Source: an uncultured Paracoccaceae bacterium (GTDB taxonomy: Bacteria > Pseudomonadota > Alphaproteobacteria > Rhodobacterales > Rhodobacteraceae). Taken from it: a DNA stretch of 64,000 nt. This document shows, one piece after another, positions 19,828-28,542 of the stretch (the first letter of the stretch is position 1; every line of letters begins with the position of its first letter). The DNA is taken from the NCBI GenBank assembly GCA_947503765.1, contig CANNFA010000006.1:62001-126000 (forward strand), written 5' to 3'. Both the position numbers and the translations under genes were made by a program. The notes below the pieces were generated by a model, which made no database searches, was not told the DNA's origin, and worked only from the letters and a program-made list of their open reading frames with translations.

Positions 19828-21312
19828 TCAGTCCACCGCGGTGTCCTCGCCCTCGGCGTCGTCCGCGCCGGTGATCTCGGCCGTGCTCTGGTCCAGCACG
19901 CCGTCCGTCCACATGCCCGACGCGACCTCGCCCGAGGCATAGCGGATCGTGCCGCGCCCCTGCCGCCGGCCGTTCTCGAACATGCCCTCGTAGACGTCGC
20001 CGTTGAAATAGATCGCCTTTCCCTCGCCGTCGATCTCGCCGGCCTTCCACTCGCCCTCGTAGGTGAAGCTCTCGTTCTCTTCGGTCTCGGGGTCGTCGGG
20101 GATCACGATCTTGCCGGTGCCGTGGCGCTTGCCGTCCTCGAACCCGCCCTCGTAGACGGTGCCGTCCGGGTAGGTCGCCTTGCCCTGGCCGTGCCGCTTG
20201 CCGTTCTGCCAGCCGCCCTCGTAGACATAGCCATCCGGCGAGGTCATGGTGCCTTCGCCGTGGTTCTTGCCGGCCTTGAACCCGCCTTCATAGACCAGCC
20301 CGTTCGCATAGGTGGCCTTGCCCTTGCCCTCGATCACGCCGGCCTTCCAGGCGCCCTCGTAGGACGACCCGTCGGGATAGATGATGCGCCCGGTACCGGC
20401 GGCGAGATCGTCGCGAAACTCGCCGACATAGATCGACCCGTCCGGGTAGGTCACCTGGCCCTCGCCCTCGATCCGCCCGGCAACCCATTCGCCCAGATAG
20501 GCATAGCCGTCCGTGCCGTAGAACGTGCCCTGGCCGTGCCGGCGGTCGTTCAGGAACTGGCCCTCGTAGACATCGCCGTTGGCATAGGTGACCTTGCCCT
20601 GGCCCTGCCGCTCGCCGCCGACGAACTCGCCCTCGTAGACATCGCCGTTCGGCTGCGTGAGCTTGCCGGTGCCGTTGATCTGCCCCTCGGACCAGGCGCC
20701 CTCGTAGACGAGGCCCGAGGGCATCGTCAGCTTGCCGGTGCCCGAGCGGACCCCCGCCACCATGCCGCCGACATAGACCGCGCCGTCCGGGTAGGTGATC
20801 GTGCCCTGGCCCTCCTTGACGCCCAGCACCCAGTCGCCGTCATAGACATAGCCGTTCGGGCTTTCCATCCGGCCCTTGCCGTGATGCTGCGCCTCCTGGA
20901 AGCCGCCGGTATATTTCACGCCGTTGGCATAGACGGCGCTGCCGGTGCCGTTGATCTTGCCGTCCTTCCACTCGCCCTCGTAGGTGCCGCCATCGGCAAA
21001 GGTGATCTTGCCGAAGCCGCTGGGCTTGCCCTTTTCGAAATTGCCTTCGTAGACCGACCCGTTCGGGAACCGGGCCACGCCCTGGCCCTTGATCTCGCCC
21101 TCGACCCAGGCGCCGGTGTATTCATAGCCGTTCGGCAGCCGGTAGGTGCCGGTGCCGTGCTGCTTGCCGTCCTTGAAGGTGCCTTCGTAGACGCCCCCGT
21201 CCTCGTATTGCTTGACCTCGACGCCGTCCTGCGCGGCCGCGCCGTTCGCGGCCAGAAACGCCGCCGCCGTCAGCGCCGCCAGCGCCCCCGATTTCCGCAC
21301 GATGCCTGTCAT
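19828..21312 (-). CDS. MORN-repeat protein with ~18-19 23-aa repeats, exported
   Basis: Signal peptide then repeating YEG.(F/W)..G...G.G...Y.(D/N)G units; 69-bp DNA periodicity. Confidence 0.95.
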   Translation of the reverse strand: MTGIVRKSGALAALTAAAFLAANGAAAQDGVEVKQYEDGGVYEGTFKDGKQHGTGTYRLPNGYEYTGAWVEGEIKGQGVARFPNGSVYEGNFEKGKPSGFGKITFADGGTYEGEWKDGKINGTGSAVYANGVKYTGGFQEAQHHGKGRMESPNGYVYDGDWVLGVKEGQGTITYPDGAVYVGGMVAGVRSGTGKLTMPSGLVYEGAWSEGQINGTGKLTQPNGDVYEGEFVGGERQGQGKVTYANGDVYEGQFLNDRRHGQGTFYGTDGYAYLGEWVAGRIEGEGQVTYPDGSIYVGEFRDDLAAGTGRIIYPDGSSYEGAWKAGVIEGKGKATYANGLVYEGGFKAGKNHGEGTMTSPDGYVYEGGWQNGKRHGQGKATYPDGTVYEGGFEDGKRHGTGKIVIPDDPETEENESFTYEGEWKAGEIDGEGKAIYFNGDVYEGMFENGRRQGRGTIRYASGEVASGMWTDGVLDQSTAEITGADDAEGEDTAVD

Positions 21313-21449
21313 CCGGACGCATCCCACCTGTTTATCCTTTTGTGGCGACGCTAAAGGCTCCCCTTCGCGCTTACAACGGTTTTCCGGCGCTATCGGCTTT
21401 CCATGGCCGAGTGTTCTGCTAAGACGCGCATCACGAAGCGGAGAGTGAC

Positions 21450-23108
21450 ATGGCCGACACATTTCGTCTGACGCTGGCGCAGCTCAACCCGGTGATGGGC
21501 GCGATCGCCGCCAATGCCGATGCGGCGCATGCCGCCTGGCAGCAGGGCAGGGCGGCGGGCGCCGACATGGTGGCGCTGCCGGAAATGTTCATCACCGGCT
21601 ACGATCCGCAGGATCTGGTGACGCGCCCGGCCTTCCACACCCATGCGATGGACGCGGTCGAGGCGCTGGCGGTGGCCTGCGCAGACGGCCCGGCGCTGGG
21701 CATCGGCGGGCCGTGGGCCAGGGACGGCGCGCTCTACAATGCGTGGTACATCCTTCAGGGCGGCCGCGTCGTGCACCGGGTGCTCAAGCACCATCTGCCG
21801 AACGAGACCGTCTTCGACGAGATGCGCACCTTTGCCCCCGGACCGCCGGGAGGGCCCTATTCGGTGAACGGCGTGCGCATCGGCTCGCCGATCTGCGAGG
21901 ATGGCTGGTACGAGGATGTCGCCGAGACCCTGGCCGAGACCGGGGCCGAGATCCTGCTGGTGCCGAACGGGTCGCCCTATTATCGCGGAAAACTGGACAC
22001 GCGGCAGGCGCTGATGGTCGCGCGGGTGGTCGAGACCGGGCTGCCGCTGATCTATCTGAACATGACAGGCGTTCAGGACGACCAGGTGTTCGACGGCGCG
22101 TCCTTCGGGCTGAATCCGCATGGCGAGCTGGCCTTCCAGATGCCGGCCTTCGACTCGGCGCTCGTACATGTCGATTTTCAGCGCGGCGATGACGGCTGGC
22201 GCATCCTGCCCGGCGACAAGGCGCCCCAGCCGGGCGAATGGGAACAGGACTACCGCGCCATGACCGAGGGGGTGCGCGACTATTTCGCCAAGACCGGCTT
22301 TTCGCGGGCGCTGCTGGGCCTGTCGGGTGGGATCGATTCCGCACTGGTCGCCGCGATCGCCGCCGATGCGCTTGGCCCCGAGAACGTGCGCTGCGTGATG
22401 CTGCCGTCCGAATACACGTCGGAGGCGTCGCTGGAGGATGCGCGCAGCGTCGCCACCGCGCTTGGCTGCCGCTACGACACGCTGCCGATCTCCGGGCCGC
22501 GCGCTGCCGTGACGGATGTGCTGGCACCGCTGCTTTCGGGAATGCCGGCCGACCTGACCGAGGAAAACATCCAGTCGCGCCTGCGCTGCGTGCTGCTGAT
22601 GGCGCTGTCCAACAAGTTCGGCGAGATGCTGCTGACCACCGGCAACAAGTCCGAGGTCGCGGTGGGCTATGCGACGATCTACGGCGACATGGCCGGCGGG
22701 TACAACCCTTTGAAGGATCTCTACAAGACCCGCGTGTTCGAGACCTGCCGCTGGCGCAATGCCAACCACCGGCCCTGGATGCTGGCGCCGGCGGGGCAGG
22801 TGATCGCGCCGCGGGTGATCGACAAGCCGCCCTCGGCCGAACTGCGCGCGGACCAGACCGATCAGGACAGCCTGCCGCCCTACGAGGTGCTGGACGGCAT
22901 CCTTGCGGGGCTGATCGACGCCGATGCGTCGGTTGCCGATCTGGTCGCGCAAGGTTTCGACCGCGAGACGGTGAAGAAGATCGAACACCTGATCTACATC
23001 AGCGAATACAAGCGGTTCCAGTCCGCGCCCGGCCCGCGCCTGACCAAACGGGCATTCTGGCGCGATCGCCGCTATCCCATCGTCAACCGCTGGCGCGATC
23101 CGACCTGA
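21450..23108 (+). CDS. nadE: NAD+ synthase, glutamine-dependent
   Basis: Nitrilase-like amidase domain plus LGLSGGIDSALVAAIAADALG synthetase P-loop. Confidence 0.96.
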   Translation: MADTFRLTLAQLNPVMGAIAANADAAHAAWQQGRAAGADMVALPEMFITGYDPQDLVTRPAFHTHAMDAVEALAVACADGPALGIGGPWARDGALYNAWYILQGGRVVHRVLKHHLPNETVFDEMRTFAPGPPGGPYSVNGVRIGSPICEDGWYEDVAETLAETGAEILLVPNGSPYYRGKLDTRQALMVARVVETGLPLIYLNMTGVQDDQVFDGASFGLNPHGELAFQMPAFDSALVHVDFQRGDDGWRILPGDKAPQPGEWEQDYRAMTEGVRDYFAKTGFSRALLGLSGGIDSALVAAIAADALGPENVRCVMLPSEYTSEASLEDARSVATALGCRYDTLPISGPRAAVTDVLAPLLSGMPADLTEENIQSRLRCVLLMALSNKFGEMLLTTGNKSEVAVGYATIYGDMAGGYNPLKDLYKTRVFETCRWRNANHRPWMLAPAGQVIAPRVIDKPPSAELRADQTDQDSLPPYEVLDGILAGLIDADASVADLVAQGFDRETVKKIEHLIYISEYKRFQSAPGPRLTKRAFWRDRRYPIVNRWRDPT

Positions 23109-23125
23109 AAAGGGACGCCCCGCGC

Positions 23126-23352
23126 GGAATCAAGGGTGAAGCCCGCCGCGCGAGCGCCTGCCCGGTTCGTCGCTCCATAGGAGCGCCGCTTTTTTTGCTG
23201 GCACGCCTGCGGCGTGATGGGCTGGCGCTTTGACAATCGACGCGCATCGTTCGCATTTCGCGCGGATATGGCCGGTATAAAGCGCATTGCTCCAGCGTCG
23301 CGGCGCCACCCCCCGGCCAGGCGCTTGCGCGGCGCGCTTCACCCTCGCCGTG
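23126..23352. repeat. MITE-like element with 33-bp imperfect inverted repeats
   Basis: 23133-23165 and 23313-23345 inverted, 3 mismatches; flanked by direct repeat CGCCCCGCGC at 23116-23125 and 23353-23362. Confidence 0.6.
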
Positions 23353-23363
23353 CGCCCCGCGCC

Positions 23364-24269
23364 TTACGTATCCAGCCGCATCCCCCCGATCAGCCGGCCC
23401 AGCACGTCGCACAGGTGCCGCTTGACCGGGTCGATGCCCGAACTGGCCGAGACCAGCGTGCCGATGCGGATGTCGTTCAGCCCCTCCTGCATCAGCGGCA
23501 CGAATTTCAGCTCGCCCCGCGCGATCTCGTCCATGAAGCCGATCTTGGTGTAGATGCCGATCCCCCGGCCATCGAGGATCATCTGCTTCGCGATGAACAG
23601 CGCGTTGGAAAAGATGTGCGTGCTCAGCGCCGACGCCACGGACGACACAAGCTGGTCGATGATCGAGTTGCGCCCGCGCGCGTCGATGGTGCGCACCAGA
23701 CGGTAGCCGGCGATGTCGTCGATGGTCACGTTGGTGCGTTCGGCCAGCGGATGGTCCGGGCGCACGATGATGCCGAAGGGGGCGAACTTTTCCGTCACGA
23801 CGCGCACGTCGGGATGCATCTCGAACAGGAACGAGATGCCCACATCGGTCTCGCCCGAGGCCACCGATTTCATCAGCTCGTCCGGCTGTGCGGTGGTGAT
23901 CGACATCGAGATGTCGGGAAAGCTCTGGCCGAACTGGTGCAGCGCGGCGGGCAGGATGCCGAAGATCGCCGAATCGATGGTGGACAGGTTGATATGGCCG
24001 GTCCGCAGATCGCGCAGATCGTCCATCAGGATGCGCGTGCGGTCGAAATCGTGCAGCGTCTTGCGGCAATGCTCCAGCAGGATCGCCCCGATCGTGGTCA
24101 GCTCCACCCCTTCGGGCGTGCGCTCGAACAGGGCCGCGCCCAGCTGCTTTTCCACGCTCAGGATCTTCCGGTTCACCGAGGTCGACGAGACGTTCAGCAC
24201 CGTCGATGCCTTGCGGATGGATCCCTGCCGGGCCACTTCGTCGAAATATTTCAGGAAGTTGGAGTGCAT
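23364..24269 (-). CDS. LysR-family transcriptional regulator
   Basis: NFLKYFDEVARQGSIRKASTVLNVSSTSVNRKILSVEKQLGAALFERTPEGVELTTIG. Confidence 0.93.
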   Translation of the reverse strand: MHSNFLKYFDEVARQGSIRKASTVLNVSSTSVNRKILSVEKQLGAALFERTPEGVELTTIGAILLEHCRKTLHDFDRTRILMDDLRDLRTGHINLSTIDSAIFGILPAALHQFGQSFPDISMSITTAQPDELMKSVASGETDVGISFLFEMHPDVRVVTEKFAPFGIIVRPDHPLAERTNVTIDDIAGYRLVRTIDARGRNSIIDQLVSSVASALSTHIFSNALFIAKQMILDGRGIGIYTKIGFMDEIARGELKFVPLMQEGLNDIRIGTLVSASSGIDPVKRHLCDVLGRLIGGMRLDT

Positions 24270-24290
24270 GGTGCTTCCGGGCATGGCGGC

Positions 24291-24307
24291 GGTGCAAAAA
24301 ACGCACC
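24291..24307. promoter_or_regulatory. Candidate LysR-type operator GGTGC-N7-GCACC (T-N11-A)
   Basis: Dyad in divergent intergenic region between LysR gene and ABC operon. Confidence 0.45.
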
Positions 24308-24418
24308 ACCGTTGGCGAAACTTGACACTTCCCGCATCGCCAGCCGCGGCGATAAAGTCAATGTCACAGAACGAGAAAACGACGCATGACATCTGCCTTG
24401 GACCAACAGGAGAATACC

Positions 24419-25465
24419 ATGACACGTCCTTCCCCGACCAATATCAGCCGCCGGTCGCTGCTAAAATCCGCGGGCGCCGTCGCCGGGGTTGCCGGTGCCG
24501 GCACGTTCATCAGCATCGGGCGCGCCGCCGCGCAGGACATGTTCGCGGTGAACATGCAGCTTGGCTGGCTGGCCAGCAACGGCATCCTGGGCGAGGTCGT
24601 GGCGAACAAGAAGGGCTTCTTCGCCGATGAGGGGCTGACGCTGAACATCACGCCGGGCGGGCCGAACGTGGACGGCGTCGCCTCTGTCGCGTCGGGGCGG
24701 GCCAATCTGGGGCAGATTTCGTCCAGCCCGTCGCTGATGCTGGCGCGGTCCGCCGGTCTGCCGGTCAAGGCCATCGCCACGGGATACCAGAAACACCCGT
24801 TCACCTATTTCTCGCTCAAGAGCAATCCGGTGAAGACACCCCAGGACATGATCGGCAAGAAGGTCGCCACCAACGGCACCGCGCGCATCCTGCTCGAGGC
24901 GCTGCTGGCGGCCAACGACATCTCCGAGGACCAGCTGGAAATCCTGGTTATGGGCTCGGACATGGGGCCGCTGATGACCGGGCAGGTCGATGTGGTGACC
25001 GGCTGGAACACCAATACCAGCGCCCTGAAGATCCTGGGCGACCAGCGCGTCGACCTGACGCTGTGGGATGGCGGCGTGCAGCTTTACGCCTATCCCTATT
25101 ATGTCAACGACACGACGCTGGCCGATCACCCCGAGCAGGTCAACGGCATGGTCCGGGCGATCTCAAAGGGTTGGGGCTATGCCTATGAAAACCGCGAGGA
25201 ATCGGTGGACATCCTGCTGGAAGCCTATCCCAACCTGAACCGCGAGGACGAGCTGGCGACCGTCGATCTGGTGCTGGACTACGTCTTCGACGCCAAGACC
25301 GCCGAGAACGGCTGGGGCACGATGAACCGCGAGAACTGGGTGCGGCAGATCGAGATGTACGAAGCCCTGGGCCAGTTCGAGAACGACCCGCCCGAGGTGG
25401 ACGACATCATGACGATGGCCGTGCTTGAAGCGACCGCCGATACACGCCCGAAATTCGGGGGCTGA
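24419..25465 (+). CDS. ABC transporter substrate-binding protein (NMT1/THI5/SsuA-like)
   Basis: Tat-like leader; LGWLASNGILGEVVANKKGFFADEGLTLNITPGGPNVDGVASVASGRANLG. Confidence 0.92.
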   Translation: MTRPSPTNISRRSLLKSAGAVAGVAGAGTFISIGRAAAQDMFAVNMQLGWLASNGILGEVVANKKGFFADEGLTLNITPGGPNVDGVASVASGRANLGQISSSPSLMLARSAGLPVKAIATGYQKHPFTYFSLKSNPVKTPQDMIGKKVATNGTARILLEALLAANDISEDQLEILVMGSDMGPLMTGQVDVVTGWNTNTSALKILGDQRVDLTLWDGGVQLYAYPYYVNDTTLADHPEQVNGMVRAISKGWGYAYENREESVDILLEAYPNLNREDELATVDLVLDYVFDAKTAENGWGTMNRENWVRQIEMYEALGQFENDPPEVDDIMTMAVLEATADTRPKFGG

Positions 25466-25469
25466 TCCA

Positions 25470-26279
25470 ATGTCCGCTGTCGCTGAACTCAACCTTGCAC
25501 CGGCCGCGCGGCCGGCCGGTGCACTGGCCGCCTCGCTCAAGGATGCCTCGGTCAAATTCGGCTCCTTCACGGCCATCGACTCGCTGTCGATCGACATCGA
25601 GGAGGGCGAATTCTACACCATCCTCGGCCCGTCCGGCTGCGGCAAGTCCACCATGCTGCGGCTGGTATCCGACCTGATCCCGGCCGCGTCGGGCGAGGTG
25701 TCGATCTTCGGCAAGACCACCGAAGCGGCGCGGCTGGCGCGCGAATTCGCCTTTGTCTTCCAGGACGCGGCGCTGCTGCCCTGGCGCTCGGCGCTCAAGA
25801 ATGTCGAATTGCCGCTGGAGATCGGCCGCAAGCGCGGCGTCGGTCTGCCGGTCAGCGACAGAACGCCGATGGAATTGCTGGAAATGGTCGGGCTGAAGGG
25901 GCGCGAGAACGCGCTGCCGCACGAATTGTCCGGCGGCATGCGCCAGCGGGTCGCCATCGCCCGCGCGCTGGTCTGCCATCCCAAGCTGCTGCTGATGGAT
26001 GAACCCTTCGGCGCACTGGACGAGATGACGCGCGACCACCTGAACCTGCAGCTCTTGCAGATCTGGAAGGAAACCGGCGTCACCATCCTGTTCGTGACCC
26101 ATTCCATCCCCGAAGCGGTGTTCCTGGGCCAGAAGGTGATGATGCTGCAGGCCCATCCCGGCCGCCTGCGCGAGGTGGTCGATATCGACCTGCCGCATCC
26201 GCGCGCGATCGAGCTGCGCGATACGCAGGACTTCACCCGGTATTCCGCCTATCTGCGCAAATTGCTGGAGACGTGCTGA
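25470..26279 (+). CDS. ABC transporter ATP-binding protein (NitT/TauT type)
   Basis: Walker A GPSGCGKST, signature LSGGMRQR, Walker B LLLMDEPFGALD. Confidence 0.96.
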   Translation: MSAVAELNLAPAARPAGALAASLKDASVKFGSFTAIDSLSIDIEEGEFYTILGPSGCGKSTMLRLVSDLIPAASGEVSIFGKTTEAARLAREFAFVFQDAALLPWRSALKNVELPLEIGRKRGVGLPVSDRTPMELLEMVGLKGRENALPHELSGGMRQRVAIARALVCHPKLLLMDEPFGALDEMTRDHLNLQLLQIWKETGVTILFVTHSIPEAVFLGQKVMMLQAHPGRLREVVDIDLPHPRAIELRDTQDFTRYSAYLRKLLETC

Positions 26280-27085
26280 TGACCACTGTCGAGCTTACCC
26301 TTGAAGAAAGGGACGCCGCCGAGATCGAGCGCATCGAGGCGCGCCGCAAGAAACTGTACGCGGTCGCCATCCCGCTGGCCACCGCGGCCGCGCTGATCCT
26401 GACCTGGCAACTGGGCGTGAAGCTGTTCGGCGTGCCGACCTATATCGCGCCGGCCCCGTCCGATGTGGGCGTCGCCCTGGTCGAGAAATTCCCGATCCTG
26501 ATGATGAATTTCTGGCCGACCTTCATGGAAAGCGTGCTGGGCTTCTTCTTCGGCAACACCATCGCGATCCTGATCGCAATCGCCTTCGTGCATAGCCGCG
26601 GCGTGGAACGGGCGTTCTTTCCGATCGCCGTGTTCGTCAACACGATCCCGATACTGGCGATCGCGCCGATCCTGGTGCTGATCTTCGGCCCCGGCCTGAC
26701 CGCCAAGGTGGTGATCGCGGCGCTGATCTGCTTCTTCCCGACGCTGGTCAACATGGTGCGCGGCCTGCAATCGGTCAGCCCGCAGGCGCTGGAACTGGCA
26801 CGCATCCTGTCGGCGTCGAAATCCGAGGTGTTCTGGAAGATCCGCCTGCCGTCCTCGCTGCCGTTCCTGTTCTCGGCGCTGCGCATCGCCGCCACGACCT
26901 GCGTGATCGGCGCCATCGTCGGCGAATGGGTCGGCGCGGATGTGGGGCTGGGTGCGCTGATCATCGACTCGACCTTCAACTTCAACTCGCCGCTGCTTTA
27001 CGCGACCGTGTTCATGTCCTCCGGGCTGTCGGTTTTCCTGTTCGCTTCTGTTGCGGTTGCCGAAAAGCTTATCATTCGCTGGTAG
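26279..27085 (+). CDS. ABC transporter permease (NitT/TauT type)
   Basis: BPD-type permease; TGATG overlap with ATPase gene. Confidence 0.94.
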   Translation: MTTVELTLEERDAAEIERIEARRKKLYAVAIPLATAAALILTWQLGVKLFGVPTYIAPAPSDVGVALVEKFPILMMNFWPTFMESVLGFFFGNTIAILIAIAFVHSRGVERAFFPIAVFVNTIPILAIAPILVLIFGPGLTAKVVIAALICFFPTLVNMVRGLQSVSPQALELARILSASKSEVFWKIRLPSSLPFLFSALRIAATTCVIGAIVGEWVGADVGLGALIIDSTFNFNSPLLYATVFMSSGLSVFLFASVAVAEKLIIRW

Positions 27086-27171
27086 GCGGATTGGCGCAAG
27101 CCCCGGTTTCGAAACAACTTTCCGCGCTGCATCGGTAATCGCCGCGCCGCGCATCAAAAGGAGTTTGTCAA

Positions 27172-28536
27172 ATGACTGCCCAAATCAAGGATCACATCAC
27201 CTCGCGCGCCGAACAGGTGCCTGTCGTCGCCGATACCGATGTCGTTGTCATCGGCGCCGGCCCGGCCGGGGTTTCCGCCGCCGTCTCCGCCGCGCGCAAC
27301 GGCTGTTCCGTCACCCTGCTGGAACGCTATCACCACCTTGGCGGCATGGCATCGGGCGGCATGGTCCTGGTGCTGGACGACATGGTGAACGAGGGCAACG
27401 AAATCGTCACCACCGGCATCGTCAGCGAATATGTCGACCGGATGGTGAAACAGGACGGCGCCGTGTACCCGCCGTCCGAGGATTGCCTGACCAACTGGGA
27501 GATGTGGCAGAAATGGTCGCGCTGGGGCTGCATCGACTTTCACAAGTCGGGGATGCCGCAACCGATCATCCATGCCGTCGCCTTCGACCCCGATGCGTGG
27601 AAGCGTGTCAGCCTCGATCTGGTGAAGGATGCCGGCGTCAACCTGCGCACCCATAACTGGTTCTCCGAGGCGCTGGTCGAGGATGGCCGCGTCACCGGCG
27701 TGATCTGCCAGACCAAGCTGGGCCGCCAGGCGATCCGCGCCAAGATGGTGGTCGATGCCAGCGGCGATCTGGATGTCGCCGCATCCGCCGGCGCGTCCTT
27801 CATCGACGGCCAGTATATCGTCACCACCGTGTTCCGGCTGTGCGACGTCGATACCGACAAGGCCGAGGCATTCGAATATGCCAACCCCGAGGAATACAAG
27901 AAGCTGGACCGCGAGGCGCGCCGGATCATCGGCGGGGCCTGGGGCATGTGGTGGCTGAAGACGCCGCTGCCGGGGGTTGTCTGGTGCAACTGCCCGCACA
28001 TGCCGGGCTATGACGGAATGTCGCCCGAACACATGGTCGCCGCCGAATACGAGGGCCGCGAGCGGATGATGAACCTGCTGGCCTTTGCGCGAAAGAACAT
28101 CCCCGGCTTCGAGAATGCCAAGATGCTGGGCGCGGCCGAGCAGATGGGCATCCGCCAGACCCGGCTTTTGCAGGGCGAATATGTCGTCACCAAGGACGAT
28201 GTGAAAAGCCGCCGCCACTTTGCCGACAGCGTCTGCCGGGGCCGCGACTACTACACCCCGTACCGGGCGCTGCTGCCCAAGGGGATCGACAACCTGATCG
28301 TCGCCGGCCGGCATTATTCGGTCGATTCCACCGCGCAGAAGCAATCGCGCGAGATCCCGCCCTGCATGAGCCAGGGCGAGGCGGCGGGTGTCGCCGTGTC
28401 GCTGGCGCTCAAGGGCGACGCGGCATTGCGCGATGTCGATGCCAAGGCGATCCAGAAACAGATGCGCGCCCAGGGCGCCGATCCGGGCGACGTGCCGTCC
28501 GCGAATGCCCTGGTCGAAGATAAGATCGAAGCCTAG
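27172..28536 (+). CDS. FAD-dependent oxidoreductase
   Basis: VVIGAGPAGVSAAVSAARNGCSVTLLERYHHLGGMASGG; ESIRQTRLLQGEYV-like region typical of FAD_oxidored family. Confidence 0.92.
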   Translation: MTAQIKDHITSRAEQVPVVADTDVVVIGAGPAGVSAAVSAARNGCSVTLLERYHHLGGMASGGMVLVLDDMVNEGNEIVTTGIVSEYVDRMVKQDGAVYPPSEDCLTNWEMWQKWSRWGCIDFHKSGMPQPIIHAVAFDPDAWKRVSLDLVKDAGVNLRTHNWFSEALVEDGRVTGVICQTKLGRQAIRAKMVVDASGDLDVAASAGASFIDGQYIVTTVFRLCDVDTDKAEAFEYANPEEYKKLDREARRIIGGAWGMWWLKTPLPGVVWCNCPHMPGYDGMSPEHMVAAEYEGRERMMNLLAFARKNIPGFENAKMLGAAEQMGIRQTRLLQGEYVVTKDDVKSRRHFADSVCRGRDYYTPYRALLPKGIDNLIVAGRHYSVDSTAQKQSREIPPCMSQGEAAGVAVSLALKGDAALRDVDAKAIQKQMRAQGADPGDVPSANALVEDKIEA

Positions 28537-28542
28537 GAGGCC

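Noticed and set aside
19828-21312. Regular 69-bp repeats as possible CRISPR or satellite
   Set aside because: Repeats are in frame, diverged at DNA level and encode MORN units; no spacer-like unique segments
18694-21354. 886-aa plus-strand ORF with apparent internal repeats (VGRLALAV...)
   Set aside because: Antisense shadow of TerC and MORN genes; its periodicity is the mirror of the 69-bp MORN repeat
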